Positions 18,157 through 26,706 of a DNA stretch of 64,000 nucleotides are shown one piece after another; position 1 is the stretch's first letter; every line of letters begins with the position of its first letter. The stretch is from Alistipes timonensis JC136. GTDB lineage: Bacteria; Bacteroidota; Bacteroidia; Bacteroidales; Rikenellaceae. A model generated the notes under the pieces. The model was given only the letters and a program-made list of their open reading frames with translations. It did no database searches and had not been told where the DNA came from. A program made the position numbers and the translations under genes. Location: positions 1 to 64,000 of the forward strand of contig NZ_FNRI01000007.1 of the NCBI RefSeq assembly GCF_900107675.1, in the 5' to 3' direction.

Positions 18157-20313
18157 TTATTCATCCAAACTCGTTATGCTTGTAAAGTTCTTCCAACCGT
18201 TTGCGGCTTTGTATGCGTTAATACACCCTGACGGTACTTTAAGTACAGAATTAGAGTTTATATGATAGAATGTATTGTTATCGCATGTAGGAGGTATTGA
18301 GGTCCCAATTCTAAATATTTGAAGTTCAGAATTATTAGAAAATGCTCCTTCTCCGATTTCTTCTACTTGGGTACATTCGGACATATCTAAGGTCGTAAGA
18401 TTCTTTAAGCTGCAGAAAGCTCCATAATAAGTAACAGGAGAAGCACTAGCATCACGACCCCCACCAATGATTTTTAACTGTGAATCTTTCTCGAATGTTA
18501 TAGTTGTCAGAGAGGAGCAACCCTTAAATGCAGCCGCTTCAATTGTTTCTACACTTGCAGGAATTTCAATAAAAGTCAATGAAGTGCAATTAGTAAATGC
18601 ACCTTTCGTTATATTTGAAGGAATTATTTCTCCAATAGTTTTGAGTTGAGAGCCTTTTTCAAAGGTAACCGATGCCAGTTTGCGACAATTGGAGAATGCA
18701 CCAGCTTGAATAGTTTTTACACTTGCAGGAATATCTATGGAAATCAATGAAATACAACCATAGAACGCTTGCAACTTAATAGATTCTACATTTGCAGGAA
18801 TATGAATTTTTTTCAGAGAAGCGCAACCTCGAAAAGCAGCTGCATTAATTGAAATAATATTATCGGGTAATTTTATTGATAACAACTCGTTACAATTCAA
18901 AAATGCGTCGTTAGGAATTGAGGTTAAGCCAGTAAAATATTGTAATTCATTAAATGCATATATCCCTTTTTCGCTGAACTCTGTACCAATTGTTGTTACA
19001 GCAGCGGCTTCCTCGTATGACAGGGCTCCATCTTCATTTTTATCCCAATTAGTAATACAGATAGCCTTTACTAATGCATCTTCAAATTGAATGATATTCG
19101 GGTCTGCCGATTGTCCCGTTTTGGAAATCGTGATTACCGTCCCGTCTGCCAGTTCAAAATAAACATTGTTCTCGTCCTGCGTGATTTTGATGCTATCTGC
19201 ATCCTTGCCATCCTCTCCTGTGGCTTTGCCTAACTGCGACCAATTCGTTCCGTTATCATAGGAAATCCACCAATAGCCCTCTCGAATTTCGAGTTTCGGC
19301 GTAACACCGTCTGAACCATCCGCGCCATTATTACCGTCTGTCCCTTGTGCTTTTATCTTCTGTCCGTCCACAACGATAAACTCTCCGTCCAGCGTCCAAT
19401 AATAGATGCCGTCCGTGTCTTTTTTCACACCGATAACGGGTGTATTTCCATCTGCACCGTCTTTACCGTTGTAAATTACAATCGGGTTGCTCTTGGCAAA
19501 CTTAATCGTGTAGCCTACCACCTTGCCGTTCTCGGTCAGCGGGTCTACACTTGTGATATAATCATTGTTTTGGAGTGCTGTTACAATCGTCTGTAAGGCT
19601 GAAAGGTTTGTATTCGTTTCGTTGCAAAGACGCTGTAAGGCTTCAAATGCAGACCATGTAGGCAGTTTGATTTGCGTACCGTTTGATAAGGTGAAAATTA
19701 CATAGTCCGTGCTGGTTTCATAATCCACGCCCGAAAACATGGAATCGCCACCAATGCCGTCTTCACCTGTGGCCTTACCTAACTGCGTCCAATTTGCTCC
19801 GTTATCATAGGAAACAAACCAATAATCGTTTTCGATTTTGAATTGCGGGGTCGTACCGTTGGTTCCGTTTGTGCCGTCTTTACCCTCGGCTTGGATTTTT
19901 CCACCATCGACCACAATAAATTCACCGTTCAACGTCCAATAATAGACACCATCAGTATCTTTTTTTACGCCGATGGTGGGTGTTGTCCCGTCTTCACCGT
20001 CTTCACCGTTTTGTCCGTCCTTGCCGTGATAAATGGTAATAGGATTACCTTTGCTGAAAGTAATTGTATAACCGATTTCTTTACCGTCTTGCATAAAAGG
20101 TGTAGTCCCCGTAACATAGACGTTGTTCTGTAATGCTGTTACGATGGTCTGCAACGATGCAATATTGGTGTTCATCTGTTTGCAGAGTTCCTCTAATTTT
20201 GCGACACGGTTTTCCAATCCGTGAACGCTGTTCCAAAGGTCATCATCATCGTATTTACACGATGTGAGCGCAACCACCGCAAATAATGCGGCAAAAGCCA
20301 ATAGTTTTTTCAT
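18157..20313 (-). CDS. BspA-type leucine-rich repeat lipoprotein with two DUF4988 units
   Basis: A 718-residue surface lipoprotein; start at 20313 (MKKLLAFAALF) with lipobox VALTSC. Residues about 20-190 hold a coiled segment (LENRVAKLEELCKQMNTNI), a DUF4988 unit and collagen-like GxD triplets (GKDGQNGEDGEDGTTP). The whole block is repeated at about 215-390 with close similarity. An EF-hand-like loop (NWDKNEDGALSYEEA) comes next, then about six BspA-type LRR_5 repeats of the form LTSIPNDAFLNCNELLSIKL. Such proteins are adhesins or surface binders in Bacteroidota. It lies inside the integrative element as cargo and is AT-richer than chromosomal genes. Confidence 0.8.
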   Translation of the reverse strand: MKKLLAFAALFAVVALTSCKYDDDDLWNSVHGLENRVAKLEELCKQMNTNIASLQTIVTALQNNVYVTGTTPFMQDGKEIGYTITFSKGNPITIYHGKDGQNGEDGEDGTTPTIGVKKDTDGVYYWTLNGEFIVVDGGKIQAEGKDGTNGTNGTTPQFKIENDYWFVSYDNGANWTQLGKATGEDGIGGDSMFSGVDYETSTDYVIFTLSNGTQIKLPTWSAFEALQRLCNETNTNLSALQTIVTALQNNDYITSVDPLTENGKVVGYTIKFAKSNPIVIYNGKDGADGNTPVIGVKKDTDGIYYWTLDGEFIVVDGQKIKAQGTDGNNGADGSDGVTPKLEIREGYWWISYDNGTNWSQLGKATGEDGKDADSIKITQDENNVYFELADGTVITISKTGQSADPNIIQFEDALVKAICITNWDKNEDGALSYEEAAAVTTIGTEFSEKGIYAFNELQYFTGLTSIPNDAFLNCNELLSIKLPDNIISINAAAFRGCASLKKIHIPANVESIKLQAFYGCISLISIDIPASVKTIQAGAFSNCRKLASVTFEKGSQLKTIGEIIPSNITKGAFTNCTSLTFIEIPASVETIEAAAFKGCSSLTTITFEKDSQLKIIGGGRDASASPVTYYGAFCSLKNLTTLDMSECTQVEEIGEGAFSNNSELQIFRIGTSIPPTCDNNTFYHINSNSVLKVPSGCINAYKAANGWKNFTSITSLDE

Positions 20314-20929
20314 AATGAGATTATTTAAGTAAAACAAGTGACGCACGTTTTACCGTACAACTCCTATGCGGTGGATAAATACAAAAAAGAAAGTGTGGAG
20401 TTGTTCGTTATCTGTACCGAGGTTCTGACAAAACCCAAAGACGAATAAGAAACAATACCCCACACCGAATAGAATATATCAGATGATATATGCCTATACA
20501 CGGTGATGAGCGTTGTCGTTATCCTCGTCTTTGTAGAAACTGTCAGATTTCGGTACAAGGATTAGCGAAACACTTTCACTAAACTAATATGTTACCGCCC
20601 ATTAGGACGATGCCACAAAGTTAAAAAATGTTTCTCAATACGCAACACTCGTGGGGTATTGTAGTTACAAAGTTCTCTAAAACAAAGCATCTTTCCAATA
20701 GCACGGCTTATGGATTCAAAACTTTGTTCTTTATAAATTGGAGTAGAAGATTTTATTGTTACGCCTGCATAAACTCTATAATTGTGGGTTGCAGATAGTT
20801 CAGATACTCAATTATCGACCTTACGCCAGCATAAAAACAGAAATTAGAGGTTACAAAATCATTTCGGAATTGCAAAGCCCCTAATCTCTGTAATTTGCAG
20901 TTTTATTATGTCGATATGCAGGCCGTGTT
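20314..20929. other. Gene-free stretch with broken coding-like sequence and repeats
   Basis: No intact gene. The first part should hold the promoter of the lipoprotein gene. From 20590 to 20920 the minus strand has two protein-like but interrupted readings in different frames (ending EFMQA-stop near 20766 and HRPNGR-stop near 20595), which look like remnants. Two imperfect direct repeats are described separately. Confidence 0.4.
20759..20835. repeat. Pair of short direct repeats in a remnant region
   Basis: TTACGCCTGCATAAA at 20759 and TTACGCCAGCATAAA at 20821 (14 of 15 identical), 62 bases apart. On the minus strand both encode a YAGV-like peptide in different frames, suggesting that an ancestral tandem unit has decayed. 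An imperfect inverted repeat (ACAGAAATTAGAGG near 20837 and CCCCTAATCTCTGT near 20878) lies beside the second copy. Confidence 0.4.
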
Positions 20930-21205
20930 TCATTCTCCTGCAATCTTCTGTATCACACTATCCATGCAGATTGCCTGACCGCTGGCTAACCTGCCCCACC
21001 AACAGCAACCGTATTCCTCAATGATTACTTGGTTCTCTCGTTTCAGTCGTTCGGCCAGCCAGCTGTCAATCAACCACCATTCCATGACATCACCCAAGAA
21101 CGGATAGATATATTCTTCGGGAAGCAAGTGCTTGTTCAGCATTTCATCCACGACTGCGGTTTGATTCGTCAGTACGCAGTTCTCCACCAATCGTTGTGCT
21201 GTCAT
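20930..21205 (-). CDS. Small hypothetical protein downstream of the DUF6908 gene
   Basis: A 91-residue acidic protein (MTAQRLVENC start at 21205). Its ATG overlaps the stop of the DUF6908 gene by four bases, so the two are translationally coupled. Trp- and Cys-rich end: EEYGCCWWGRLASG. Trp is coded by TGG here. No family recognised; similar small genes accompany DUF6908 genes in Bacteroidota mobile elements, from memory. Confidence 0.55.
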   Translation of the reverse strand: MTAQRLVENCVLTNQTAVVDEMLNKHLLPEEYIYPFLGDVMEWWLIDSWLAERLKRENQVIIEEYGCCWWGRLASGQAICMDSVIQKIAGE

Positions 21206-21588
21206 AGGATTCCTTGTTGAGCAGCTATATTGCGTAACCATTGATTAGCGAATGTAGTGTGTTCTGTCTGCAAGCGAGAATTTAGAAAGATACCATCCTC
21301 CGACCATTTCACGCTGTTCTGCACGATGCCGCAGTAGTCATTGCGATAATAGTACGGGATGAATTGCTGTGTTTCTTTGTGCAGGGCAAACAACATTTCA
21401 GGGTCGCGCATGGCATCGCCGTTCTGTTGTCCGTAATGAGCCAGCGAGAAAAAGTCGTACTTGTCGATACGGCCGATCAGTTCAAGGTAGACGGGCATAT
21501 AAGTACCGTCCGAGTTGTCGATTTTGGTTGTTTGCAGAGCCAACAATGCGCGGAAAATCCCCGCCGCCTTTCTGTCAAGTGTTTTCAT
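21202..21588 (-). CDS. DUF6908-like protein
   Basis: A 128-residue protein; I use the ATG at 21588 (MKTLDRKAAG). Segments FFSLAHYGQQNGDAMRDPEM, QFIPYYYRNDYCGI and the terminal ANQWLRNIAAQQGIL fit DUF6908, a family I recall from conjugative and integrative elements of Bacteroidota, with unknown function. It is the first gene of a two-gene overlap with 20930-21205. Its presence supports a mobile-element origin of the block. Confidence 0.6.
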   Translation of the reverse strand: MKTLDRKAAGIFRALLALQTTKIDNSDGTYMPVYLELIGRIDKYDFFSLAHYGQQNGDAMRDPEMLFALHKETQQFIPYYYRNDYCGIVQNSVKWSEDGIFLNSRLQTEHTTFANQWLRNIAAQQGIL

Positions 21589-21713
21589 ACATAAAACGGT
21601 TTTACATTTGACAATGGGGAGGGGGCTTTGATTCATGTATCTGCTCGTGGGCTGTATTAAAATAAAAAACTCCAACAGTTGCATTGTTGGAGTTTTAGAT
21701 GTAAGAGAAATAC

Positions 21714-22067
21714 TTAGAATGGCAAATCTAATCGATCTAATTCTTCTAATACTTTTTCTAATGTTTCTGTTTCTTTAGTGCATGAATCAACAGCCTCGTT
21801 ATATAGGCTTTCAAGGAAAGGATACTCATTATCACCTGCCATTACGGAAACAATGGGAATCACCATGTTTTTGTCGTTATACATGCTTACAGCAATAAAT
21901 TCAGAAGCACTATTGTTATAGTATTCAATGCCTTTAGATATTGCAAAAGTTGCGGCATTCAATTCCAACATATATTCGTTTTCTGAACTTGTTTTACGCC
22001 ATTCCAATTTCCGTTCTTTCGTCAACTTATATAACCGTTGTATTAATTCAGAATATTTCTTTTCCAT
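21714..22067 (-). CDS. Small soluble protein paired with a membrane protein
   Basis: A 117-residue protein, acidic, with the segment RKLEWRKTSSENEYMLELN followed by a strand-rich middle (FIAVSMYNDKNMVIPIVSVM) and a helical acidic tail. No named family recognised. The ATG at 22067 follows the stop of the membrane protein gene by one base, so the two are one operon. In other elements proteins like this stand beside membrane or toxin-like genes, but no function can be claimed. Confidence 0.6.
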   Translation of the reverse strand: MEKKYSELIQRLYKLTKERKLEWRKTSSENEYMLELNAATFAISKGIEYYNNSASEFIAVSMYNDKNMVIPIVSVMAGDNEYPFLESLYNEAVDSCTKETETLEKVLEELDRLDLPF

Positions 22068-22068
22068 C

Positions 22069-22632
22069 TTATTTAGATTTTAATTGATTTTCAATTCTAC
22101 TTAACATTGAGGCAATTTCTTCCATGTCTTGGCAAAAAATAATCTTATCGAGTTTAGCTTTATTGCTCATTTGTTTGTCGATACTATTCAGATCAATTTC
22201 TACTCTTTTCTTTAATCGCCCAAATTCTTCAATATCCAATTCGATCTTTCCAATGAACTCAACTCGCATCATAAAATCTTTTACATCGCATAGCCTTAAT
22301 TTTGCGAGTTCATATTTTTCACTATTTATATATTCCTCAATAATCCGAATAGTGGTTACGATTTTAGCTATATCAGATATGGATAAAATTTGCTCTACTT
22401 TTTCTCTCGTTTGGGCAACCGCAGATTGAGTGCTTTTTGTTATATTTTGTAGAGCCATAATCTGCCATAAAGCGACAGCCAATCCATAGATAGATACATA
22501 AAACCCAAGTAGAGTAGCAAGATTGAAAATTGTTTGCTGTTCTTGAGATGTATATCTATAATATAGCCCTATAATTGCGCCTAATAATACAAAGAATATT
22601 ATAGCCAATAATAGTTTTGTTAAGTTCTTCAT
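22069..22632 (-). CDS. Membrane protein with coiled cytosolic domain, unknown
   Basis: A 187-residue protein with two N-terminal membrane helices (about residues 5-27 and 36-60), followed by a long helical, charged region (VAQTREKVEQILSISDIAK to the end) likely in the cytosol. It is encoded directly before the 117-residue soluble protein. The two-helix plus coiled-coil design recalls effector or sensor parts of small defence systems; this is architecture only, not homology. Confidence 0.55.
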   Translation of the reverse strand: MKNLTKLLLAIIFFVLLGAIIGLYYRYTSQEQQTIFNLATLLGFYVSIYGLAVALWQIMALQNITKSTQSAVAQTREKVEQILSISDIAKIVTTIRIIEEYINSEKYELAKLRLCDVKDFMMRVEFIGKIELDIEEFGRLKKRVEIDLNSIDKQMSNKAKLDKIIFCQDMEEIASMLSRIENQLKSK

Positions 22633-22679
22633 CTAAAATTCATTTGAGTTACCAACAAAGATAATAAATAATTCTCGAT

Positions 22680-24509
22680 TTATTTTGCAATCATCCTATC
22701 TCTAACAATGGTAACGCAGGCTGTTGTCTTTCCGTTGATTTTGGGCGCTGTTTCCTTTATCTCGTATCACTTTGCGAGGTCTGCGGCCTTTGCCGTCTGT
22801 TGAATCCCCAAATCGTCGTATATTCGTTGCAGTTCCGATTTGGCCTTGCTCTTGGAAATGAACATTTGTTTAGGAAACACCGTATCTATCATCTTTACGA
22901 TTTTATATTCGCTCGGCAGCCGTACCTGCTTCGTCAATTCTCGGCGGATGTTTCCGACATGGTATTTCAACGCCTGCACTTTGGCCGTTCCCAACTCGTC
23001 GTATGCCTGCCTCACCAACGGATATTTAAGGGCTATTCGGGCACACAGTTCCTCGTGATTATCCAGCGAGAAAAACGGTCGTGTCGTTTTCAGACGATGG
23101 TATTCATCGAACAGTTCTTTGAATGTAACCCGTGCGTTGTCCTTGTTCTCCATCTTCTCTATAATCTCGCTGAACGTGTGGCGGGTTATCGTGTAGCCAT
23201 TCCTCTTTAATTCATCTGTAAGGTTTATATAGGTTCTGTAAATATGGCGGCAAATCTTGAAATTGACTATATCCATATTGGCGAAATTCTTATCCACGAT
23301 AAGGCGGTTATCTTCTATCCTTACATATTGTTCGTTGATGTATTTGATTTTCGATAAGGTCTTTTCCCGTGCCGTATCGCTCAATGAATTTATTTCGTCG
23401 GCATATTGCACGGCTTCCTGCAAGGTTTTCTTGGTGGCCGCAACAAATTCATCGAGGGTAACATCTCGGCTGTACTTGGTCGTGGAATAGACGTGTATAA
23501 TCTCGCCCTTGTATTTGGAATCCCGCAAGCGTCCGCAAATCTGTGTAAACAAAGTCGAAATATCCAACAGCGTGTGGGATTTGTTACCGTCGCTGACAAT
23601 GAATGTAACCCCGTTCTCGTCGTAAATATCGCACCCCTCAAAGCAGGTCGAGGTGTAAAAGTTGATTTTCTTCACGGGGTCTGACGGCTGACCGATGGGA
23701 TAATCCTTGCCTAACTTACGTTGGTTGCTCTCGCCATTATCACCACTTGTAGAGCAAACATGCCTTACTTGTTCGGGAGTAAGTTTTGCAAGGTCGGTTA
23801 CCTTTTTCATAAACTCCACGCTGTTAACGAAGATGTGCAGGTTATGGGGTAAGCCTTTATCCAACACCTTGCGGCACTCCTTGACGATATAGTGGGTAGG
23901 TTTGGAGGTCTGACGGGAACGGATGTTGACCTCTTGCAGATGCGGTCAGTTGATTTCGCAAACAGGCAGGTGTTTTAGTTCCTCTAAAACATATTCCTGC
24001 TCAATAGGGGTAGCTGTCATATAAGTTGCCCTATCGAATTTAGCGGCTTCTGCAAGTAAATTCTTAATGGCATTATGACGGAACGAATAAGCATTGAACA
24101 AAACGTGTCATTCATCCACCAGCAGGAAAGTATCTTTATAAGGGTCTATGCCGATACTTTGCAATGCCTTAATGGTTCGTGGCACGGAATCGTATGTAAC
24201 AGCAATCTTTAATAGAGAATGGCTCTTTGCATAGTCGATGATGTCCTGCTCTTGGATGCCCTCGTAAACACCCAGCACGGAAATATCATCCTTGCGGTAA
24301 ATGGTCTTGTTCTTTACCAATGCCACGTAAGGCATGGCTATAATGGTGGGAATGGAGTTGCGGATAGCCAACTCGGTAGCACCGCAACCTGTCTGCTTCT
24401 TGTTGAATAGGCAGTTAGTGGGAATCTCAGTTAGAAAGTCTGATAAGTAAGTTGCCCCAGCGGGAGCGTTAATTGTTCAATTTTGATTGGCAATGTTATT
24501 TGTAGTCAT
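22680..24509 (-). CDS. SF2-like helicase with four in-frame TGA codons
   Basis: Read through TGA this is one 609-residue helicase, ATG at 24509 to TAA at 22680. TGA occurs at codons 11, 134, 188 and 581, always where Trp fits (N-W-TIN; VDE-W-HVLFNAYSF; EIN-W-PHLQEV; DLAK-W-YEIKE). There is not one TGG codon and no in-frame TAA, TAG or frameshift. Motifs: I QTGCGATEL at 39-47 (no Lys of a usual Walker A), II VDEWH at 131-135, III YMTATP at 163-168, VI QICGRLR at 323-329. The last 29 residues after codon 581 still read as protein (YEIKETAPKING). Either the gene comes from a TGA=Trp replicon such as a recoded phage, or it has decayed. In standard code only fragments of 366 and 87 residues are made. 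Similar helicases occur in Bacteroidales elements and crAss-like phages (from memory). Confidence 0.8.
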
Positions 24510-25006
24510 ACTTATAAATGTTTATTTGTTAATATATCTCTTTTCTGAAATCTTCTATCTCTTTCAATCTTCCATATTTTTTAATCCTGTAATTGTATTT
24601 ATAAAGGAAAAATCCATTTCGTACTCAAAAAATGTGGTAATCTTTTATATCTCTAATCTTAATGGAATCTCTATCATCAAATGGCATCTTCCAAATAAGC
24701 GGAATATAGCGAACAAGTTTCTATCTCTCTAATTTTGCTTATCTGCTTTATCATCCATTCCATATTTTTTAATTCTGAAATACATTCTTTATAGGAAATA
24801 TCCGTTTCACACTCAAAAAATGTGGAAATAGGAAGCAAAGACAAGGACAGCCAATAATGCCGTCCTTACCCGTCCTATAAACTTATTTTCTATGGAAGCA
24901 GTAGAATTTCCCCTTTCTCGGATTTGCTATTACAAATATAATAAAATTCTTTAATAAATACAAGTTTAAGGGCTGGTTGTTCAAAGGAATTTCAGGCGAA
25001 TTTTCC
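24510..25006. other. AT-rich gap with two copies of a 66-bp repeat
   Basis: No intact gene. It contains two copies of an imperfect 66-bp repeat (24572-24637 and 24760-24825). On the minus strand each copy reads as a similar peptide (TFFECETDISYKECISELKN and TFFEYEMDFSFINTITGLKN), open only for short distances. The peptide is faintly like the start of VirE-N/BT4734-type proteins of Bacteroidales elements. A hairpin-like GGACAG/ACGGCATTATTGGCTGTCC segment lies near 24845-24865. Confidence 0.45.
24572..24825. repeat. Two imperfect 66-bp direct repeats
   Basis: Copies 24572-24637 and 24760-24825 start with CCATATTTTTTAAT and end with ACTCAAAAAATGTGG; the middle is diverged. They lie between the helicase start and the divergent gene at 25035. 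They may be remnants of a duplicated 5' gene end. Confidence 0.6.
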
Positions 25007-25014
25007 TATCTTTG
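25007..25014 (+). promoter_or_regulatory. -7 box of the 25035 gene
   Basis: TATCTTTG, a perfect match to the Bacteroidota -7 consensus, 20 bases before the ATG at 25035. Confidence 0.55.
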
Positions 25015-25034
25015 TTTAACCGAATGTTACTGCT

Positions 25035-25802
25035 ATGGAGCCGCTTTACGATTATGTTTCCGAGATTGCCAACCGAATGTATCCTACATGGGAGTTCGAT
25101 GATAGTTGTGGAGAGTATTTTCAAACCGATTCTTTCCGCGGATGGGATTTCGTGCATCAGTTGGAGGACGGGCGGTTGAAATGTCCCTTTACGAAAGAGC
25201 AGTATTTGGAAAACACTCCGATTATCCGTTCCCTGCGGGCCATAGGTATCGACACCGAGAAATTTTGGATGGCGATGCTCTTTGTCTACGATGTGGTACG
25301 GGAACAAACCGAAAATGTGCAGCAGGTTCCGACCTCGGTATTCGAGGAGTTTCGGACTTTCGCCAAGTACCTGCAAGAAAATCCCGATGCCAAAATCCGT
25401 GCATGGCGAGGGCGCGAGCACGGCGCGACCCTTGAATCCGACCTTGCAAAGCGGATGTTGGGCAAGTTGCTCGCTGACAACGTGGCAGAACTCTATGCCA
25501 AGTTGTCAAACACCCGTTCTTTCGGATTGGACGGATTTTCGGTGAATCTCAAAAGTTGTTACAAGATAACGCTTGCCGTCAAATGTTTTTTGCCGCTTTT
25601 GGAAAAGTTCAAAGAGGAAGATAACCGCAGTACGAATCCCAATAAGGTTTCCTATAACAGAATGCTGTTGATTTCGCGCATCGTCTATTTCTTCGGCTAT
25701 ACGGACAATCCGAAATTCCTTGATAATGACGAGAGTATATCGGGAATCTGGACATCTTACAAGGATAAGGAGTGGACGACGGTAGGCGCGAATTTCAGAT
25801 AA
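25035..25802 (+). CDS. Hypothetical protein of the integrative element
   Basis: A 255-residue soluble protein. Features: acidic N-terminus (EPLYDYVSEIANRMYPTWEF), a helical core (FWMAMLFVYDVVREQTENV), basic patch KIRAWRGREHG and a C-terminal segment FFGYTDNPKFLDNDESI. No signal peptide or membrane helix. I recall proteins of this type in Bacteroidales elements but no function. Trp is coded by TGG, unlike in the divergent helicase. Preceded by its own promoter and followed by a terminator at 25828-25852, so it is a single-gene unit. Confidence 0.65.
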   Translation: MEPLYDYVSEIANRMYPTWEFDDSCGEYFQTDSFRGWDFVHQLEDGRLKCPFTKEQYLENTPIIRSLRAIGIDTEKFWMAMLFVYDVVREQTENVQQVPTSVFEEFRTFAKYLQENPDAKIRAWRGREHGATLESDLAKRMLGKLLADNVAELYAKLSNTRSFGLDGFSVNLKSCYKITLAVKCFLPLLEKFKEEDNRSTNPNKVSYNRMLLISRIVYFFGYTDNPKFLDNDESISGIWTSYKDKEWTTVGANFR

Positions 25803-25827
25803 ATCCAATTACATATCGGATGATAAG

Positions 25828-25852
25828 GGACGGCATAAGCCGTCCTTTTTTT
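25828..25852 (+). terminator. Rho-independent terminator
   Basis: GGACGGC, loop ATAA, GCCGTCC, then seven T. It ends the 255-residue gene. Confidence 0.9.
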
Positions 25853-25991
25853 ATTCTGCCGATAAGGGGTAGTAAAAATCATGCACTTTTCTGCTATCCG
25901 CCAACTATTTCTGCCATAATGAGTTATGTATGATTTTCGTAGTATTCAGCATTGAAAACGCAAACGCAGGTTCTTTGACATATACTCCGCT

Positions 25992-26130
25992 TCTCGGTAG
26001 GGAGAGAGAATCCGAACCGAAAGGCCGCAGGTCGAATCGCACGGCAGGACGATGACGGGAGTTTGCCCAAGCCATCACCCGACTGCCGCCAGAGCTGGCA
26101 AGAGCTCACCAGTCAGACCTAACGCCGAGA
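25992..26130 (+). ncRNA. Candidate structured RNA before the paralogue pair
   Basis: About 139 bases, much GC-richer than its surroundings and without an ORF. The ends pair: TCTCGG-TAGG at 25992-26001 with CCTA and CCGAGA at 26118-26130. Inside is a nested stem: GGCAG (26043) with CTGCC (26082), GATG with CATC and GGG with CCC. A further hairpin GAGCT...AGCTC lies at about 26092-26107. A TTTGACAT-like promoter element is near 25974-25981. It ends 30 bases before the ATG at 26161, so it may be a leader or a free RNA. I believe similar sequences occur in Bacteroides conjugative elements but cannot name the family. Confidence 0.55.
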
Positions 26131-26160
26131 AAATGAGATATATAACTTAATCTTAATTAT

Positions 26161-26673
26161 ATGATAGAAACATCAAAATTAACTTTTGGAACTCTGCAAG
26201 GTACAGGGTTTAAGAGCGTCAACGGGAACGAAATCCCGCAATTCATTGACAAACTGGTAGATTCGGAGCACCCTAATGATGAATGTATAAACTGGGAATC
26301 CAAAATTTGGGCGACACTCAATCTTGCCAGAAGCTACCTTAAATATAGAGGGCTGACAACAGAATCGACGAGTGCCGAGGATAAGAAAGAAGCACTCGGT
26401 CAGGCAATCAATGATATTTGGGAGAATGCAACAATGTTCGATACCTGCTTCCAACTCTTTTCGGAGGTGTTGCGGACGCATACTCCCGATTTTGACAGCT
26501 ATTGTGCCGTAATAGGAGTTAATCCCGAAGCAGTTGCACAGCACATCTTATATGAAGGTATCGGAAAAGTAAATGAGGTGCTTCGTTATGGTCTGGAACA
26601 AACGTATGGCCCTCTTGTCATTCTAAAACTTGCATTCATTCGATTTAATTTAGAGGAGAATGTTCAGTGGTAG
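26161..26673 (+). CDS. Element-encoded protein, first of a paralogue pair
   Basis: A 170-residue soluble, mostly helical protein. Its C-terminal part (FDSYCAVIGVNPEAVAQHIL, then GIGKVNEVLRYGLEQTYGP) aligns with the second protein at 26707-27207 (YCSKLGVGPDCVAQHIIFDG, KVKAVIERGLEPVYGE). The shared core is an AY/SYC...G(V)xP(D/E)xVAQHI motif with a following KV...GLE.YG. No known family recognised. The N-terminal third differs between the two, which may specify different partners. It lies 30 bases after the RNA candidate. Confidence 0.65.
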   Translation: MIETSKLTFGTLQGTGFKSVNGNEIPQFIDKLVDSEHPNDECINWESKIWATLNLARSYLKYRGLTTESTSAEDKKEALGQAINDIWENATMFDTCFQLFSEVLRTHTPDFDSYCAVIGVNPEAVAQHILYEGIGKVNEVLRYGLEQTYGPLVILKLAFIRFNLEENVQW

Positions 26674-26706
26674 TAAGTGTTTACAAAACAAATAATTTTG
26701 TAAAAT

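Noticed and set aside
20364..20558. 64-codon minus-strand ORF upstream of the BspA-like gene
   Set aside because: No signal, family or ribosome site; composition is that of a promoter region.
24219..24410. Plus-strand ORF opposite the helicase
   Set aside because: The minus-strand helicase motifs account for this segment.
22680..24509. Selenocysteine or pyrrolysine decoding of the in-frame stops
   Set aside because: The four TGA contexts suit Trp, no SECIS-like hairpin follows them, and pyrrolysine would need TAG.
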